Assembly (NCBI GenBank): GCA_012521995.1
Contig: JAAYLH010000054.1
Location: forward strand, 1-52,423
Direction: 5' to 3'
Length of the DNA stretch: 52,423 nt
Source: Bacteroidales bacterium
GTDB lineage: Bacteria > Bacteroidota > Bacteroidia > Bacteroidales > UBA7960
The notes beneath the pieces were generated by a model. That model worked only from the letters and a program-made list of their open reading frames with translations. It did no database searches and was not told where the DNA came from. This document shows positions 8,652 through 17,556 of the stretch, piece by piece; position 1 is the stretch's first letter, and each line of letters opens with the position of its first letter. Position numbers and translations under genes: made by a program.

Positions 8652-8785
8652 CAAAGAAACGACATTCATTGATTTTGATTATCGGGGTTTGGGGTATTTT
8701 CAGGGGTTACCGAATTTAAAAAAGGCAGAATGTAAGGGGGACCCGTTTTTCAAAGCCCGGCTTCCGGGATACATGGAGGGAAGGC

Positions 8786-9637
8786 ATGATATTGATCGCC
8801 GACAGTGGATCAACCAAAACCAATTGGCACTTATCGGGTAAGGGCCGCCAGAAAAGCATTACCTGCCAGACCGCAGGCATAAACCCTTATTACCAGACCA
8901 AAGAAGAGATCCTGAATACCCTTTCGGAAGCTTCGGTGGTTCAGCAGGAGGGCATCCGTCAGATTCATTTTTATGGAGCAGGCTGTGCCAATCCTGAAAA
9001 GAATGCGGTTTTAGAGGGAGCCCTTCGTGCCTATTTTCAGGTGGATAAAATTGAGGTAACCAGCGATTTGCTGGCGGCAGCGCGTTCGCTGTGCAGGCGG
9101 GCAGAAGGGGTGGTTGCCATCCTTGGCACCGGCTCCAATTCAGGTTATTATGATGGCAGCATGATTCGCCAGCATGTTCCTCCCCTGGGTTTTATCCTGG
9201 GCGATGAGGGAAGCGGGGCGGTGATGGGCCGGCAGCTGGTATCCGACCTGCTGAAGAACCAGATGCCCGAATACCTGCAGGCACGGTTCCTTGAGATGTT
9301 TGGCCAAACCGCCGTTGACATCATGGAACAGGTATACCGCAAACCCTTTCCAAACCGATATCTTGCCTCTTTCACCCCTTTCCTGTCAAGGTATATTCAG
9401 GAAGAACCCGTGTATTCGCTGGTAAAAAACGCTTTCCTGTTTTTCTTCAAAAGAAATATTGATCAGTATCCACGTGCGCGTTATCTGCCCGTGCATTTTA
9501 CAGGCAGCATTGCATGGCATTTTTCGGCCGTTCTGAAAGAAGCGGCCAGGGAGTGTAGTTATACCCCGGGAGAAATTATCCAGGATCCCATGAAGGGGCT
9601 TATTGAATTTCACCGTAACTTTAACAGAAAGCTGTAA
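8786..9637 (+). CDS. BadF/BadG-type amino-sugar kinase (MurK/NagK-like)
   Basis: A 283-residue cytoplasmic ATPase of the BadF/BadG/BcrA/BcrD N-acetylglucosamine kinase family. The phosphate-1 loop is IADSGSTKTNW (4-14). GTGSNSG (114-120) and GDEGSGAVMGRQLV (139-152) follow, with a C-terminal FTGSIA adenosine-type motif. The ATG has a purine-rich GGAGGGAAGG 1 bp upstream. It lies 12 bp before murQ, the arrangement seen for murK-murQ in Tannerella forsythia, where MurK phosphorylates MurNAc and GlcNAc. It should convert imported MurNAc to MurNAc-6-P, the MurQ substrate. Family certain; MurNAc preference inferred from context. Confidence 0.85.
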   Translation: MILIADSGSTKTNWHLSGKGRQKSITCQTAGINPYYQTKEEILNTLSEASVVQQEGIRQIHFYGAGCANPEKNAVLEGALRAYFQVDKIEVTSDLLAAARSLCRRAEGVVAILGTGSNSGYYDGSMIRQHVPPLGFILGDEGSGAVMGRQLVSDLLKNQMPEYLQARFLEMFGQTAVDIMEQVYRKPFPNRYLASFTPFLSRYIQEEPVYSLVKNAFLFFFKRNIDQYPRARYLPVHFTGSIAWHFSAVLKEAARECSYTPGEIIQDPMKGLIEFHRNFNRKL

Positions 9638-9649
9638 TATTTCGTCTTC

Positions 9650-10495
9650 ATGGCCGAGATTGAAGGTAGTGGCAAATTCCAGTTAAGCATCACCGAGTCG
9701 CCATCCCAGTTTGAGAATCTGGAAAAGATGACGGTGAGTAAGTTGATCACCTCCATCAACAAGGAAGACGCCAAGGTGCACGTGGCGGTCAGGAAGGCCT
9801 TGCCCCAGATCGAAGCCTTGATTTGCAAGATCATTGAGCGGATGCAAGGCGGAGGTCGGATCTTTTATCTTGGTGCAGGCACCAGTGGACGTTTAGGGGT
9901 TTTGGATGCCTCTGAGCTGCCTCCCACCTTTGGGGCGCCCGAGGGGCTGGTGATCGGATTGATAGCAGGGGGCGATCAGGCTCTGCGTAAGGCTGTGGAG
10001 GCAGCTGAAGATGACCTGAACAAAGCCTGGGAAGAGCTGAAGGCAAGAGATATCAACAAGCTTGACACCGTTATTGGAATAGCTGCATCGGGCAGCACCC
10101 CCTATGTTGTGGGAGGGCTGCGCCAGGCCCGCGCTAACGGAATCCTGACGGGCTGCATCACCTGTAATCCCAACTCACTGGTTGCCAAGGAAGCCGAATA
10201 TCCCATTGAAGCCATTGTAGGTCCCGAGATCGTCACAGGCAGCACCCGCCTCAAAGCAGGCACCGCCCAGAAGATGATCCTGAATATGATCACCACCACC
10301 ATTATGATCAAGCTGGGCAGGGTAAAAGGCAACAAAATGGTGAACATGCAACTAACCAATCAGAAACTTGTACAGCGCGGGACACGGATGCTGATGGAAG
10401 AGCTGGGGTTGGAATATGAAGCAGCAAAAACCCTTTTACTGAAACACGGCTCGGTTAAAGATGCCTTGGAAGTAATCAGGCAAAAAAATGAGTAA
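9650..10495 (+). CDS. murQ: N-acetylmuramic acid 6-phosphate etherase
   Basis: MurQ cleaves the lactyl ether of MurNAc-6-P to give GlcNAc-6-P and D-lactate. The 281-residue protein has the SIS-domain sugar-phosphate loop GAGTSGRLG (75-83), DASELPPTFG (86-95) with the conserved glutamate E89, and VEAAEDD with E120; these match the two catalytic glutamates of E. coli MurQ. The C-terminal TLLLKHGSVKDAL helix is typical. An internal methionine at residue 27 (EKMTVSKL) is an alternative start, but the longer start is only 12 bp after the kinase stop and its N-terminus resembles other MurQ proteins. It forms the metabolic exit of the salvage pathway. Confidence 0.95.
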   Translation: MAEIEGSGKFQLSITESPSQFENLEKMTVSKLITSINKEDAKVHVAVRKALPQIEALICKIIERMQGGGRIFYLGAGTSGRLGVLDASELPPTFGAPEGLVIGLIAGGDQALRKAVEAAEDDLNKAWEELKARDINKLDTVIGIAASGSTPYVVGGLRQARANGILTGCITCNPNSLVAKEAEYPIEAIVGPEIVTGSTRLKAGTAQKMILNMITTTIMIKLGRVKGNKMVNMQLTNQKLVQRGTRMLMEELGLEYEAAKTLLLKHGSVKDALEVIRQKNE

Positions 10496-10563
10496 TATTG
10501 TTTTGAGGAAATAAAAAATAAACGCCGGATCATGCAAACCAAAAAACAACAAATGCTTTTATC

Positions 10564-13500
10564 ATGAAGAAGACTCTTGTTTTACTGGGCCTTATGCTCC
10601 TGATGACCGTCCAGTTGCTGGGCCAGGCGAGGCAGGTGACAGGGACGGTCACCGATGCTTTGGATGGCACCACCCTCATAGGGGTTACGGTTTTGATCAA
10701 GGGCACTACCACTGGGGCCACAACCGACATCAACGGCAGGTACCAGATCAACGCTTCGCCAGCGGATGTGCTGATCTTCCGTTTTGTGGGTATGGAATCC
10801 GTTGAGGAACAGGTAGGCGAACGCAGCGTCATTAATGTTGCGCTGGTTCCATCGGCCACCACCCTTCAACAGGTAGTGGTCACTGCCCTGGGAATTGAGC
10901 GAGAAGTACGGACCCTGACGTATAATGTGCAGAATATGAACTCGGAGGACATCCTTTCGTCGCGACAGGAGAACCTGGTTAATGCGCTTCAGGGAAGGGT
11001 TTCGGGGGTACAGATCACCTCTACAGGGGGTGCTCCCGGGGCAGCCTCAGAGATCATCCTGCGCGGAGCCACTTCCGTGGATGGGGAGAACCAGCCCTTA
11101 TTCGTCATCGACGGGATTCCCATTTCCAATGCCTCGGTCAGAGGGACCACAAACCGAGCGGCAGACATTAACCCCAGCGACATTGAGTCCATGTCGATTC
11201 TCAAGGGGGCGGCAGCCGCGGCCCTTTATGGGATTGACGCCGCCAACGGGGCCATTATCATCACAACAAAACGGGGTAAGGAAGGGGCCATCTCGGTTGG
11301 ATTATCCACCTCCACCACCCTTTCACAGGTGGGTCTTCTGCACCAGGTGCAAAATAACTATTCAACAGGATCAGCGGGGCTATTCAACCCCCGCACTTTC
11401 TCACACTGGGGCCCTCCCCTGCTCCGTAGCGACCACGCCTACGATAACCTGGGCAATTTTTTTGAAACAGGGATGGCCAATAAGGTAGATGCCAACGTCA
11501 GCGGGGGGACATCCAACATGACTTATTACCTGGCGCTTTCCAGTCTGGGGGATGACGGAATTGTGCCCAACACCTTTTACGGAAGAAACTCGGCCATGCT
11601 GACGGGGACCCTAAAAATTTCCCCAAAGATCTCATTGACGACTTCTTCCAGCATCATGAAAACCAATAACCAGACGGGGATTTTCAGCGCCAGCGGGGGC
11701 TGGTTGATGAATGTGTACCGCTGGCCACGCTGGGACAATATGGTGGATTACCTGAACACGGACGGCAGCGAACGCAATGTTTGGATCCCCTTGAGCGGCA
11801 ATCTGGCAGAAGCCCCTGACAACCCGATGTGGAGCGCTTATCACCAGGTGCGCAAAGACAATGTAAGCCGCAACATCAACTCCTTTAACCTTACTTACCA
11901 GCCTCTTGAATGGCTAACAGTAAACTATACTGCGGGGCGGGATTACTTCCAGCAGCACTACAAAGCCGTCAGCGAGCCAGGGTCGGCTGGATCGGCAGCC
12001 TATGAAGGTGCCATCAGCGAATTTGACAGGGAGAGCGAGAAGATCACCTCGACTCTGGTGGTGACAGCCGATTATGACTTCACGGATAAACTGCGGGTGA
12101 CAGCCCTTGCGGGACATAACCTGCAGTCGGACTTTGCACGCAACACCTTTGTGGAAGGAGAGCGTTTCCGCAACCCCACCCTGCATTCGATCAACAACTT
12201 ACGTGAGATACGAAACAGTCAGTCAACAGCAAACAGAAGGATCATCGGGGTGTTTGGAGACCTTACCATTGATTACGGCCGCTTCCTTGTCCTGGGAGTC
12301 ACAGGAAGGAATGACTGGTCTTCCACCCTTCCTTTTGCCAACCGTTCTTTCTTCTATCCTTCGTACAGTGCCGCCTTTATCTTCAGCGAACTGCTGGATG
12401 GGCAAATGGCAAGGGTCTTCTCCTTCGCCAAACTCAGGGCAAGCTTTGCCCAGGTAGGTAAGGATGCCCCGCCTCACCGCCTGACTCAAACCCTCGAGCA
12501 GTTTTACGGCATCGGGGGAGGCTGGAAAAACGGTGCTTTTGCAGGAAACCCCATCCTGAGGCCGGAAATCACAAAAGAAATAGAAATCGGGACCGATTTG
12601 CGTTTATGGAACGGGCTGTTTACCATTGACTTCACTTATTACCAGCGGGAATCGAATGACCAGATCATTCAGCCCAGGGTAACGCCTGTAACGGGGGCAA
12701 TTCTTCAAACCGTAAACTCAGGCTCGGTCGAGAACAAGGGTATAGAACTCCTTTTTGGCACCCGTATCTTAAAAACCGAGGATATTCACTGGGAAATTAC
12801 ACTAAACGGTTTTGGAAACCGCTCAAAACTCACCAAATTGTTCGGCGACCTGGTAGAATTTCCCGTAACCTATGGACAAGTTTCATCGCAGGCCATTGCC
12901 AGTTCGTGGCTGGGCGAGGCCTTGTTTGGCATTGTGGGAACCGATTACGAGCGGAATGATGAAGGACAGGTGATCGTTAATGAAGACGGCTACCCATTCA
13001 TTGACTCGGAGAAACGGTATATTGGCAACCGTGAGCCAAAGCTGTATTATGGCTTTTCAAATGATTTCCGTTACGGGAACCTTGAGTTTTCGTTCCTTGT
13101 CGACGGGGCTTATGGAGCGCAGTTGCTGAATGCCACGAGCCAGTTTCTGATCTCGAGCGGGAATCATGTCATGATGGAGGAATACCGTAATCAGGAATTT
13201 GTTTTTGAGGGGGTAGTGGAAATGCCTGACGGTTCTTATGCTGCCAACACCAAACCCATAGTGATGAATCAGACCTTTTTTAATAACTACTATATCCTTG
13301 CAGGTACCAATTTCGTGGAAGAGGTGGCTTGGGTTCGCCTCCGCAATGTGAGTCTGACGTATTATATTCCCAGGCAATGGCTCTCAAGGATAAGAATTCA
13401 GGATGCAAGCCTTAACGTGAACTTCCAGAACCTCTTGCTGCTGACCAATTATTCGGGCGGAGACCCTGAAGTGAACAATGCGGGGCCGGGCGGAGGAGCA

Positions 13501-13584
13501 AGTGGCGCAGGCACAATGGGGGTTGACTACTTCCAAGTGCCTCCGCGAAAAGCAGTAACCTTTGGTTTAAACCTTAAATTCTAA
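10564..13584 (+). CDS. SusC/RagA-family TonB-dependent outer-membrane transporter
   Basis: The protein is 1006 residues long, usual for SusC. A signal peptide (MKKTLVLLGLMLLMTVQLLGQA) is followed by a carboxypeptidase-regulatory-like domain (about 25-100: VTGTVTDALDGTTLIGVTV), a TonB-box-like QQVVVTALG, the plug domain (GRVSGVQI, ILRGATS, PLFVIDGIPI, LKGAAAAALYG) and a long beta barrel ending in AVTFGLNLKF with a terminal aromatic. It begins 68 bp after murQ on the same strand with no terminator between, and is followed 5 bp later by its SusD partner. This pairing forms a lidded importer for glycan fragments. Placement directly after murQ suggests the cargo is peptidoglycan-derived, which is inference. 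Confidence 0.93.
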   Translation: MKKTLVLLGLMLLMTVQLLGQARQVTGTVTDALDGTTLIGVTVLIKGTTTGATTDINGRYQINASPADVLIFRFVGMESVEEQVGERSVINVALVPSATTLQQVVVTALGIEREVRTLTYNVQNMNSEDILSSRQENLVNALQGRVSGVQITSTGGAPGAASEIILRGATSVDGENQPLFVIDGIPISNASVRGTTNRAADINPSDIESMSILKGAAAAALYGIDAANGAIIITTKRGKEGAISVGLSTSTTLSQVGLLHQVQNNYSTGSAGLFNPRTFSHWGPPLLRSDHAYDNLGNFFETGMANKVDANVSGGTSNMTYYLALSSLGDDGIVPNTFYGRNSAMLTGTLKISPKISLTTSSSIMKTNNQTGIFSASGGWLMNVYRWPRWDNMVDYLNTDGSERNVWIPLSGNLAEAPDNPMWSAYHQVRKDNVSRNINSFNLTYQPLEWLTVNYTAGRDYFQQHYKAVSEPGSAGSAAYEGAISEFDRESEKITSTLVVTADYDFTDKLRVTALAGHNLQSDFARNTFVEGERFRNPTLHSINNLREIRNSQSTANRRIIGVFGDLTIDYGRFLVLGVTGRNDWSSTLPFANRSFFYPSYSAAFIFSELLDGQMARVFSFAKLRASFAQVGKDAPPHRLTQTLEQFYGIGGGWKNGAFAGNPILRPEITKEIEIGTDLRLWNGLFTIDFTYYQRESNDQIIQPRVTPVTGAILQTVNSGSVENKGIELLFGTRILKTEDIHWEITLNGFGNRSKLTKLFGDLVEFPVTYGQVSSQAIASSWLGEALFGIVGTDYERNDEGQVIVNEDGYPFIDSEKRYIGNREPKLYYGFSNDFRYGNLEFSFLVDGAYGAQLLNATSQFLISSGNHVMMEEYRNQEFVFEGVVEMPDGSYAANTKPIVMNQTFFNNYYILAGTNFVEEVAWVRLRNVSLTYYIPRQWLSRIRIQDASLNVNFQNLLLLTNYSGGDPEVNNAGPGGGASGAGTMGVDYFQVPPRKAVTFGLNLKF

Positions 13585-13589
13585 CCGCC

Positions 13590-15071
13590 ATGAAGAAATA
13601 TTTCATTCTCTTTTTAAGTGCATTTATCTTCTGGGGTTGTGAAGACTTCCTGGATGTAAACACCTCGCTCGACAGCGATGAGACTACAACGCCAAATTAC
13701 ATGCTACCCGCCGTTTTGGGCAATATGGCTTACGCCCACTATGCCCATGGGGAAACCACTGCCTATATCACCCAGTATGTCACGACTGAATATGGCACCC
13801 ACGCTGTAAAAGACCGCTGGGACTACCGCAGCGTGCTTAGGATCAACGCCTGGCGCAGACATTATTTTGATGTGGCGGGCAATGCCAATAAAATGATCCT
13901 TTTTGCCCAGGAAGAAGGATCGAAAAACTATGCTGGTGTTGGTAAGATCATGATGGCCTTTTCTTTCCTGACGGCCACCGACCTCTTTGGTGACATGCCA
14001 GTGCTGGATGCTTTTTCAGGGGACTACAACCCCAGGTACAATGCTCAGGACACGGTTTACATGGAAGTGAACAAATGGCTGACCGAGGGGCTTGCTGACC
14101 TGGATCAAGCCTCGGCTGAAAATAGGGCCATGACCAGCAATGAAGACCATATCTTTGCAGGAAATCTTACCAACTGGAAATCTTTTGCCCATGCCATTCG
14201 GGCGCGCATGCTGCTTCACACAGCCAATTTTCAGGGTGGTTACCAGGCTGTGCTCGATGCCATTGACCAGGCCAGGCCAGGCTGGAGCGAGCCCTTGTAT
14301 GCCTTCCCCGACCAAGCCGCCAACGACTGGGAGATCAACCTCTGGGGCCCCGCCAGGGCAAATCCCCAATGGGACTTTGCCGACATCAGGAACATGCTCA
14401 CCAATTCGGTCCATACTAACTTCTTTATGAATGCCATGAACCTCTCGGGAGCACACGATCCACGCCTCTATAAACTGACCACCCCGGGAAAAAACGGGAA
14501 TTATTTCTCCATCCCTGCCAGTGCAGGCATTGGAGCCTTAAGCATGGATGATTTTGCGGTGCTGTACAATGGTTACTGGACCAGCGACAACTCACCCCTG
14601 ATCCTGATTACTGATGAAGAGCTTTACTTCATTGAAGCCGAGGCTGCCTTTTATGCAAATGACAGGGGCCGCGCCTGGCAGGCATACCTGAACGGGATTC
14701 AGCGGAACTTTAACCGACTGGGAGTCCCTGAAGCCTATATTCCTTACAGCAACTCCCCTGCAGTGGCTCAAAATGCTGATGAACTGGAGATATTCGACAT
14801 CATGATGCAAAAGTACATTGCCCTCTACTTCCAGCCCGAAGTTTGGGTGGACATGCGCCGCTACAAATACTCGACACAGGCTTATCCCGGCCTTCAGTAT
14901 CCTGAAAACGCACTGGAACTATACGACGGGCAGTGGATACAACGCTTGCCCTACGACCCCCAGACCGAATACATTTACAATCCCAATGAGATTGAACGCC
15001 TGGGCGCCAGGGAGGACACCTGGGTGGTGACTCCCTTATGGTGGGTTGTGAATTCAACATTGTCAAATTAA
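13590..15071 (+). CDS. SusD/RagB-like surface lipoprotein
   Basis: SusD-type proteins form the substrate-capturing lid of SusC channels. This 493-residue lipoprotein has a short signal peptide and lipobox with the acylated cysteine at residue 17 (FIFWGC), then EDFLDVNTSLDSDE typical of the family. The helical TPR-like core follows, and the end shows the family-type RLPYDPQTEYIYNPNEIERLG stretch. It resembles the SusD-like_2 subgroup. It starts 5 bp after the susC stop. No catalytic role is expected. Confidence 0.9.
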   Translation: MKKYFILFLSAFIFWGCEDFLDVNTSLDSDETTTPNYMLPAVLGNMAYAHYAHGETTAYITQYVTTEYGTHAVKDRWDYRSVLRINAWRRHYFDVAGNANKMILFAQEEGSKNYAGVGKIMMAFSFLTATDLFGDMPVLDAFSGDYNPRYNAQDTVYMEVNKWLTEGLADLDQASAENRAMTSNEDHIFAGNLTNWKSFAHAIRARMLLHTANFQGGYQAVLDAIDQARPGWSEPLYAFPDQAANDWEINLWGPARANPQWDFADIRNMLTNSVHTNFFMNAMNLSGAHDPRLYKLTTPGKNGNYFSIPASAGIGALSMDDFAVLYNGYWTSDNSPLILITDEELYFIEAEAAFYANDRGRAWQAYLNGIQRNFNRLGVPEAYIPYSNSPAVAQNADELEIFDIMMQKYIALYFQPEVWVDMRRYKYSTQAYPGLQYPENALELYDGQWIQRLPYDPQTEYIYNPNEIERLGAREDTWVVTPLWWVVNSTLSN

Positions 15072-15084
15072 AAAACGCGCTGCA

Positions 15085-15873
15085 ATGAAGACGTTAAGAA
15101 ATATAAGCCTGGTTTTTACGCTAGGCATCGGATTGATGGCCTGCGAAAAAAACGACCCCATTGCCAACCAAGGGTCGCTAACAGGCAATGTGACTCCCTT
15201 CAACCTGTTGGCGCAGATGCCTGATGCCAAGGTGAATGATACCCTTGCACTACGCAGTGTTTGCTGGGCCGTCAATGATGACATCAAGGAGATTTCCTTG
15301 TTTTACAGCGGAATAAAATTCAAGAAATATTCCCTGAAATTGGTCATGGTGGCAGATGGTGAGCCTGTGACTCTTAGCGCTGAACATAAGCCCGACACCA
15401 TAAAAATCGAAAGGACTTTGATCAAAAGCTTTCCCGAGGAAGGCACCTCACTGAACCTCTATTATCAAACCATTGAGAACGCTTATGTGATCGAGCATCC
15501 CTTTATTGTGCCTGCTGATTTCACGCTTTCCAACCTCAGCGGAAACGCGGTGGTGGATGAAATGTCAGACAAGACCTTCAGGTTCATGCTGGCCCAACTA
15601 AGCCTCCAAATGAATCGCTCAATGGTGCTGATGCTTTTCCCTTCAGCCCCAGCCAATTGTTTTGAGTTTGACGATCAGGGCTTCTATACAGGAAACCTGA
15701 CCCTAGCGGGGTTTACTTATGTACAGGAAAACATGACCCGTGAAATGCTGATCGAGTACTTGTCGGAAGCCAGTGTAGAGGATACCACAACAGGAACCAT
15801 TGAATCGGTTGCCACCCTTTCGGTTACCAATGCCGGTGCTACCTCCTTGCGCAATTTCAAGATCCTTGAGTAA
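15085..15873 (+). CDS. Uncharacterised lipoprotein of the SusCD operon
   Basis: A 262-residue lipoprotein with signal peptide and lipobox (LGIGLMAC, acylated Cys near residue 20). The rest is beta-rich, without a domain I can name. It sits 13 bp after susD, in the position of SusE/F-type accessory glycan-binding lipoproteins, and is likely surface exposed. The acidic residues right after the cysteine (CEKNDP) fit a lipoprotein export signal as seen in Bacteroidota. Binding of the SusCD cargo is a guess from position only. Confidence 0.6.
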   Translation: MKTLRNISLVFTLGIGLMACEKNDPIANQGSLTGNVTPFNLLAQMPDAKVNDTLALRSVCWAVNDDIKEISLFYSGIKFKKYSLKLVMVADGEPVTLSAEHKPDTIKIERTLIKSFPEEGTSLNLYYQTIENAYVIEHPFIVPADFTLSNLSGNAVVDEMSDKTFRFMLAQLSLQMNRSMVLMLFPSAPANCFEFDDQGFYTGNLTLAGFTYVQENMTREMLIEYLSEASVEDTTTGTIESVATLSVTNAGATSLRNFKILE

Positions 15874-15890
15874 TCAAAAAAGATGCAAAT

Positions 15891-17489
15891 ATGAACCCGA
15901 AAAATTTTGCAAAATTTATCCTCGCCCTTGGTTTCATGGCCTTGTTTGTGGTGGCCTGCGACGAAGAAGAGGAGAAAGTATGGGGCGAGGTGACTACTTA
16001 CTTCACCATACAAGATGCCGACAATCTATCCGCGCCAGCCACCGTAAGGTTTATCAACGGATCGAAGAATGCGGAAAGCTACTACTGGACCTTCCCTGGA
16101 GGGCGCATTGTGGTAAACGGGCAGGTTACAGAAGACAGCACGACTACCGCCATTCAGCCCGAGGGGGTTTTTTATGCTATTCCAGATGAATATTCGGCCA
16201 CCCTCAAAGTTATTGCTGACGGCAAGGAGTCGATTCATACCAAGCAATTTACGGTGGTTAAGCCCCAGCCAAGGATTCTTTATGAACCCACGGGAATCGT
16301 TTACGATGACATTGTTACCTTCTGGGTGGAGTATTTTCAGTACGCCGACCTTATGGAACAAGTAACTTACGCATGGGATTTCGGAAACGGGGAAACCTCA
16401 ACGGAAGCAATGCCCCAAACCAGTTTTAATCCTCCGGGGGAATACACTGTCACCCTGGAGTTGTTTGACGGGGTTGAGACCCTCACCGCAAGTGTAAACA
16501 TCAATGTACAGGCCGAAATAGCCAAGACCCTATATATCACCAATGCCCTTGACCAGCGGCTTTACAAAAAAATGCTTTATTCGGGTGCTATAGCTCCCGA
16601 GGAGGAACTCCCCATTGGCGTTGGACTGCACCCCCTCTCGGTTAGTGTCTTCCAGGATCGGCTGATAATCTCGGTGGCAGGCGACAACATTCGCTTCTCA
16701 CCCACAGACACTCCACCTGATGGTCAAATCTTCACCACCAATTTACAAGGAGGAAACCGCTACACCATTACTTCACCCAGTCTGCTGGAACAAACCTATA
16801 TCGACGACCCCTTTGTTTCCACAGTGGACGAAAATGGATTTGTTTACTGGCTTGACCGCTTCCAGGGTGTTCGACGCATTCACTATTCCGAAGTCAACGG
16901 CCAATACCCAACCCCCTATGTGTGGGCTGTAGCAGCAGAAATGGCCGAGCTTCTTGGTGTCTCCAGCACTTATGGCTGGACCGACGGAACGGTACGGATC
17001 GTAAACAATGAGATATGGTACAGCAAACACGGGACAGGCCAGGGATTGTATCGTTTTACACTCCTGGGTGCCTTTATCGGCAAGATCGACAACCTCTATC
17101 CCCTTAAGATCAGGACCTTTGAGGTTGACACACAAAACCAGAAGATCTACTTCGCGGTCAACAACGCCAGCGGAGGTTATAATCCAGGCCTGTATGTCAG
17201 CGAAATCGACGGCTCCAACATCCAGTTGATTGATGAGCTGGCCAACTTTTCCATGCAGGGTGGCGAATCTGAAAGAACCTATGTAACCAGCATCGTGGTG
17301 GACAGCGAAGGTGGGTATATCTACTATCCCTTCCGCCATCAGGATGATGTAAACACTTCAGGGGAAATTATTGGTGATGGCTCGCTGTCAGGGGTCAAGC
17401 GTTACAAGATGGACGGCAGCGAAGAACCCGGGTTTTTCATTACCGGAATGATTCCTTACGGCATTGGTATTGACCACGTAAAAAGGTAA
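15891..17489 (+). CDS. PKD-domain lipoprotein with beta-propeller-like C-terminus
   Basis: This 532-residue lipoprotein (VVACDEEEE, acidic residues after the cysteine, a typical surface export signal) has two PKD/Ig-like domains. The first covers about 35-125 (YYWTFPGG) and the second 130-208 (YAWDFGNGETS, PPGEYTVTLELFDG). Residues about 212-530 show repeated strands such as TLYITNALDQRLYK and GLYVSEIDGSNIQLI, resembling a YncE/LDL-receptor-type propeller. It follows the unknown lipoprotein by 17 bp and ends just before a strong terminator. Probably an accessory surface binding protein of the uptake system. Confidence 0.65.
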   Translation: MNPKNFAKFILALGFMALFVVACDEEEEKVWGEVTTYFTIQDADNLSAPATVRFINGSKNAESYYWTFPGGRIVVNGQVTEDSTTTAIQPEGVFYAIPDEYSATLKVIADGKESIHTKQFTVVKPQPRILYEPTGIVYDDIVTFWVEYFQYADLMEQVTYAWDFGNGETSTEAMPQTSFNPPGEYTVTLELFDGVETLTASVNINVQAEIAKTLYITNALDQRLYKKMLYSGAIAPEEELPIGVGLHPLSVSVFQDRLIISVAGDNIRFSPTDTPPDGQIFTTNLQGGNRYTITSPSLLEQTYIDDPFVSTVDENGFVYWLDRFQGVRRIHYSEVNGQYPTPYVWAVAAEMAELLGVSSTYGWTDGTVRIVNNEIWYSKHGTGQGLYRFTLLGAFIGKIDNLYPLKIRTFEVDTQNQKIYFAVNNASGGYNPGLYVSEIDGSNIQLIDELANFSMQGGESERTYVTSIVVDSEGGYIYYPFRHQDDVNTSGEIIGDGSLSGVKRYKMDGSEEPGFFITGMIPYGIGIDHVKR

Positions 17490-17501
17490 ACCGCACGTAT
17501 T

Positions 17502-17535
17502 GGGGAAGCGTCATCCCGAATGAAGACGCTTCCCC
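17502..17535 (+). terminator. Intrinsic terminator inside the locus
   Basis: An 11-bp perfect stem GGGGAAGCGTC / GACGCTTCCCC with a 12-nt loop begins 12 nt after the PKD gene stop and is followed by ATTTTATAA. The U-run is short, so it may be partial and set relative levels of the upstream SusCD block and the downstream hydrolase block. Confidence 0.7.
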
Positions 17536-17556
17536 ATTTTATAACCAAAACAACTT

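Larger units (their letters stand above)
8340..8785. other. Divergent intergenic regulatory region (446 bp)
   Basis: This gap separates the minus-strand GT2-to-AmpG operon from the plus-strand kinase operon. It holds a strong minus-strand promoter (8563-8594), a possible proximal minus-strand -7 (CAAAATTA on the plus strand, 8357-8364) and a plus-strand -7 (8644-8651). A small CCCGG/CCGGG hairpin (8756-8768) lies just before the purine-rich GGAGGGAAGG (8775-8784) ahead of the kinase ATG. No convincing gene lies here. Confidence 0.6.
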
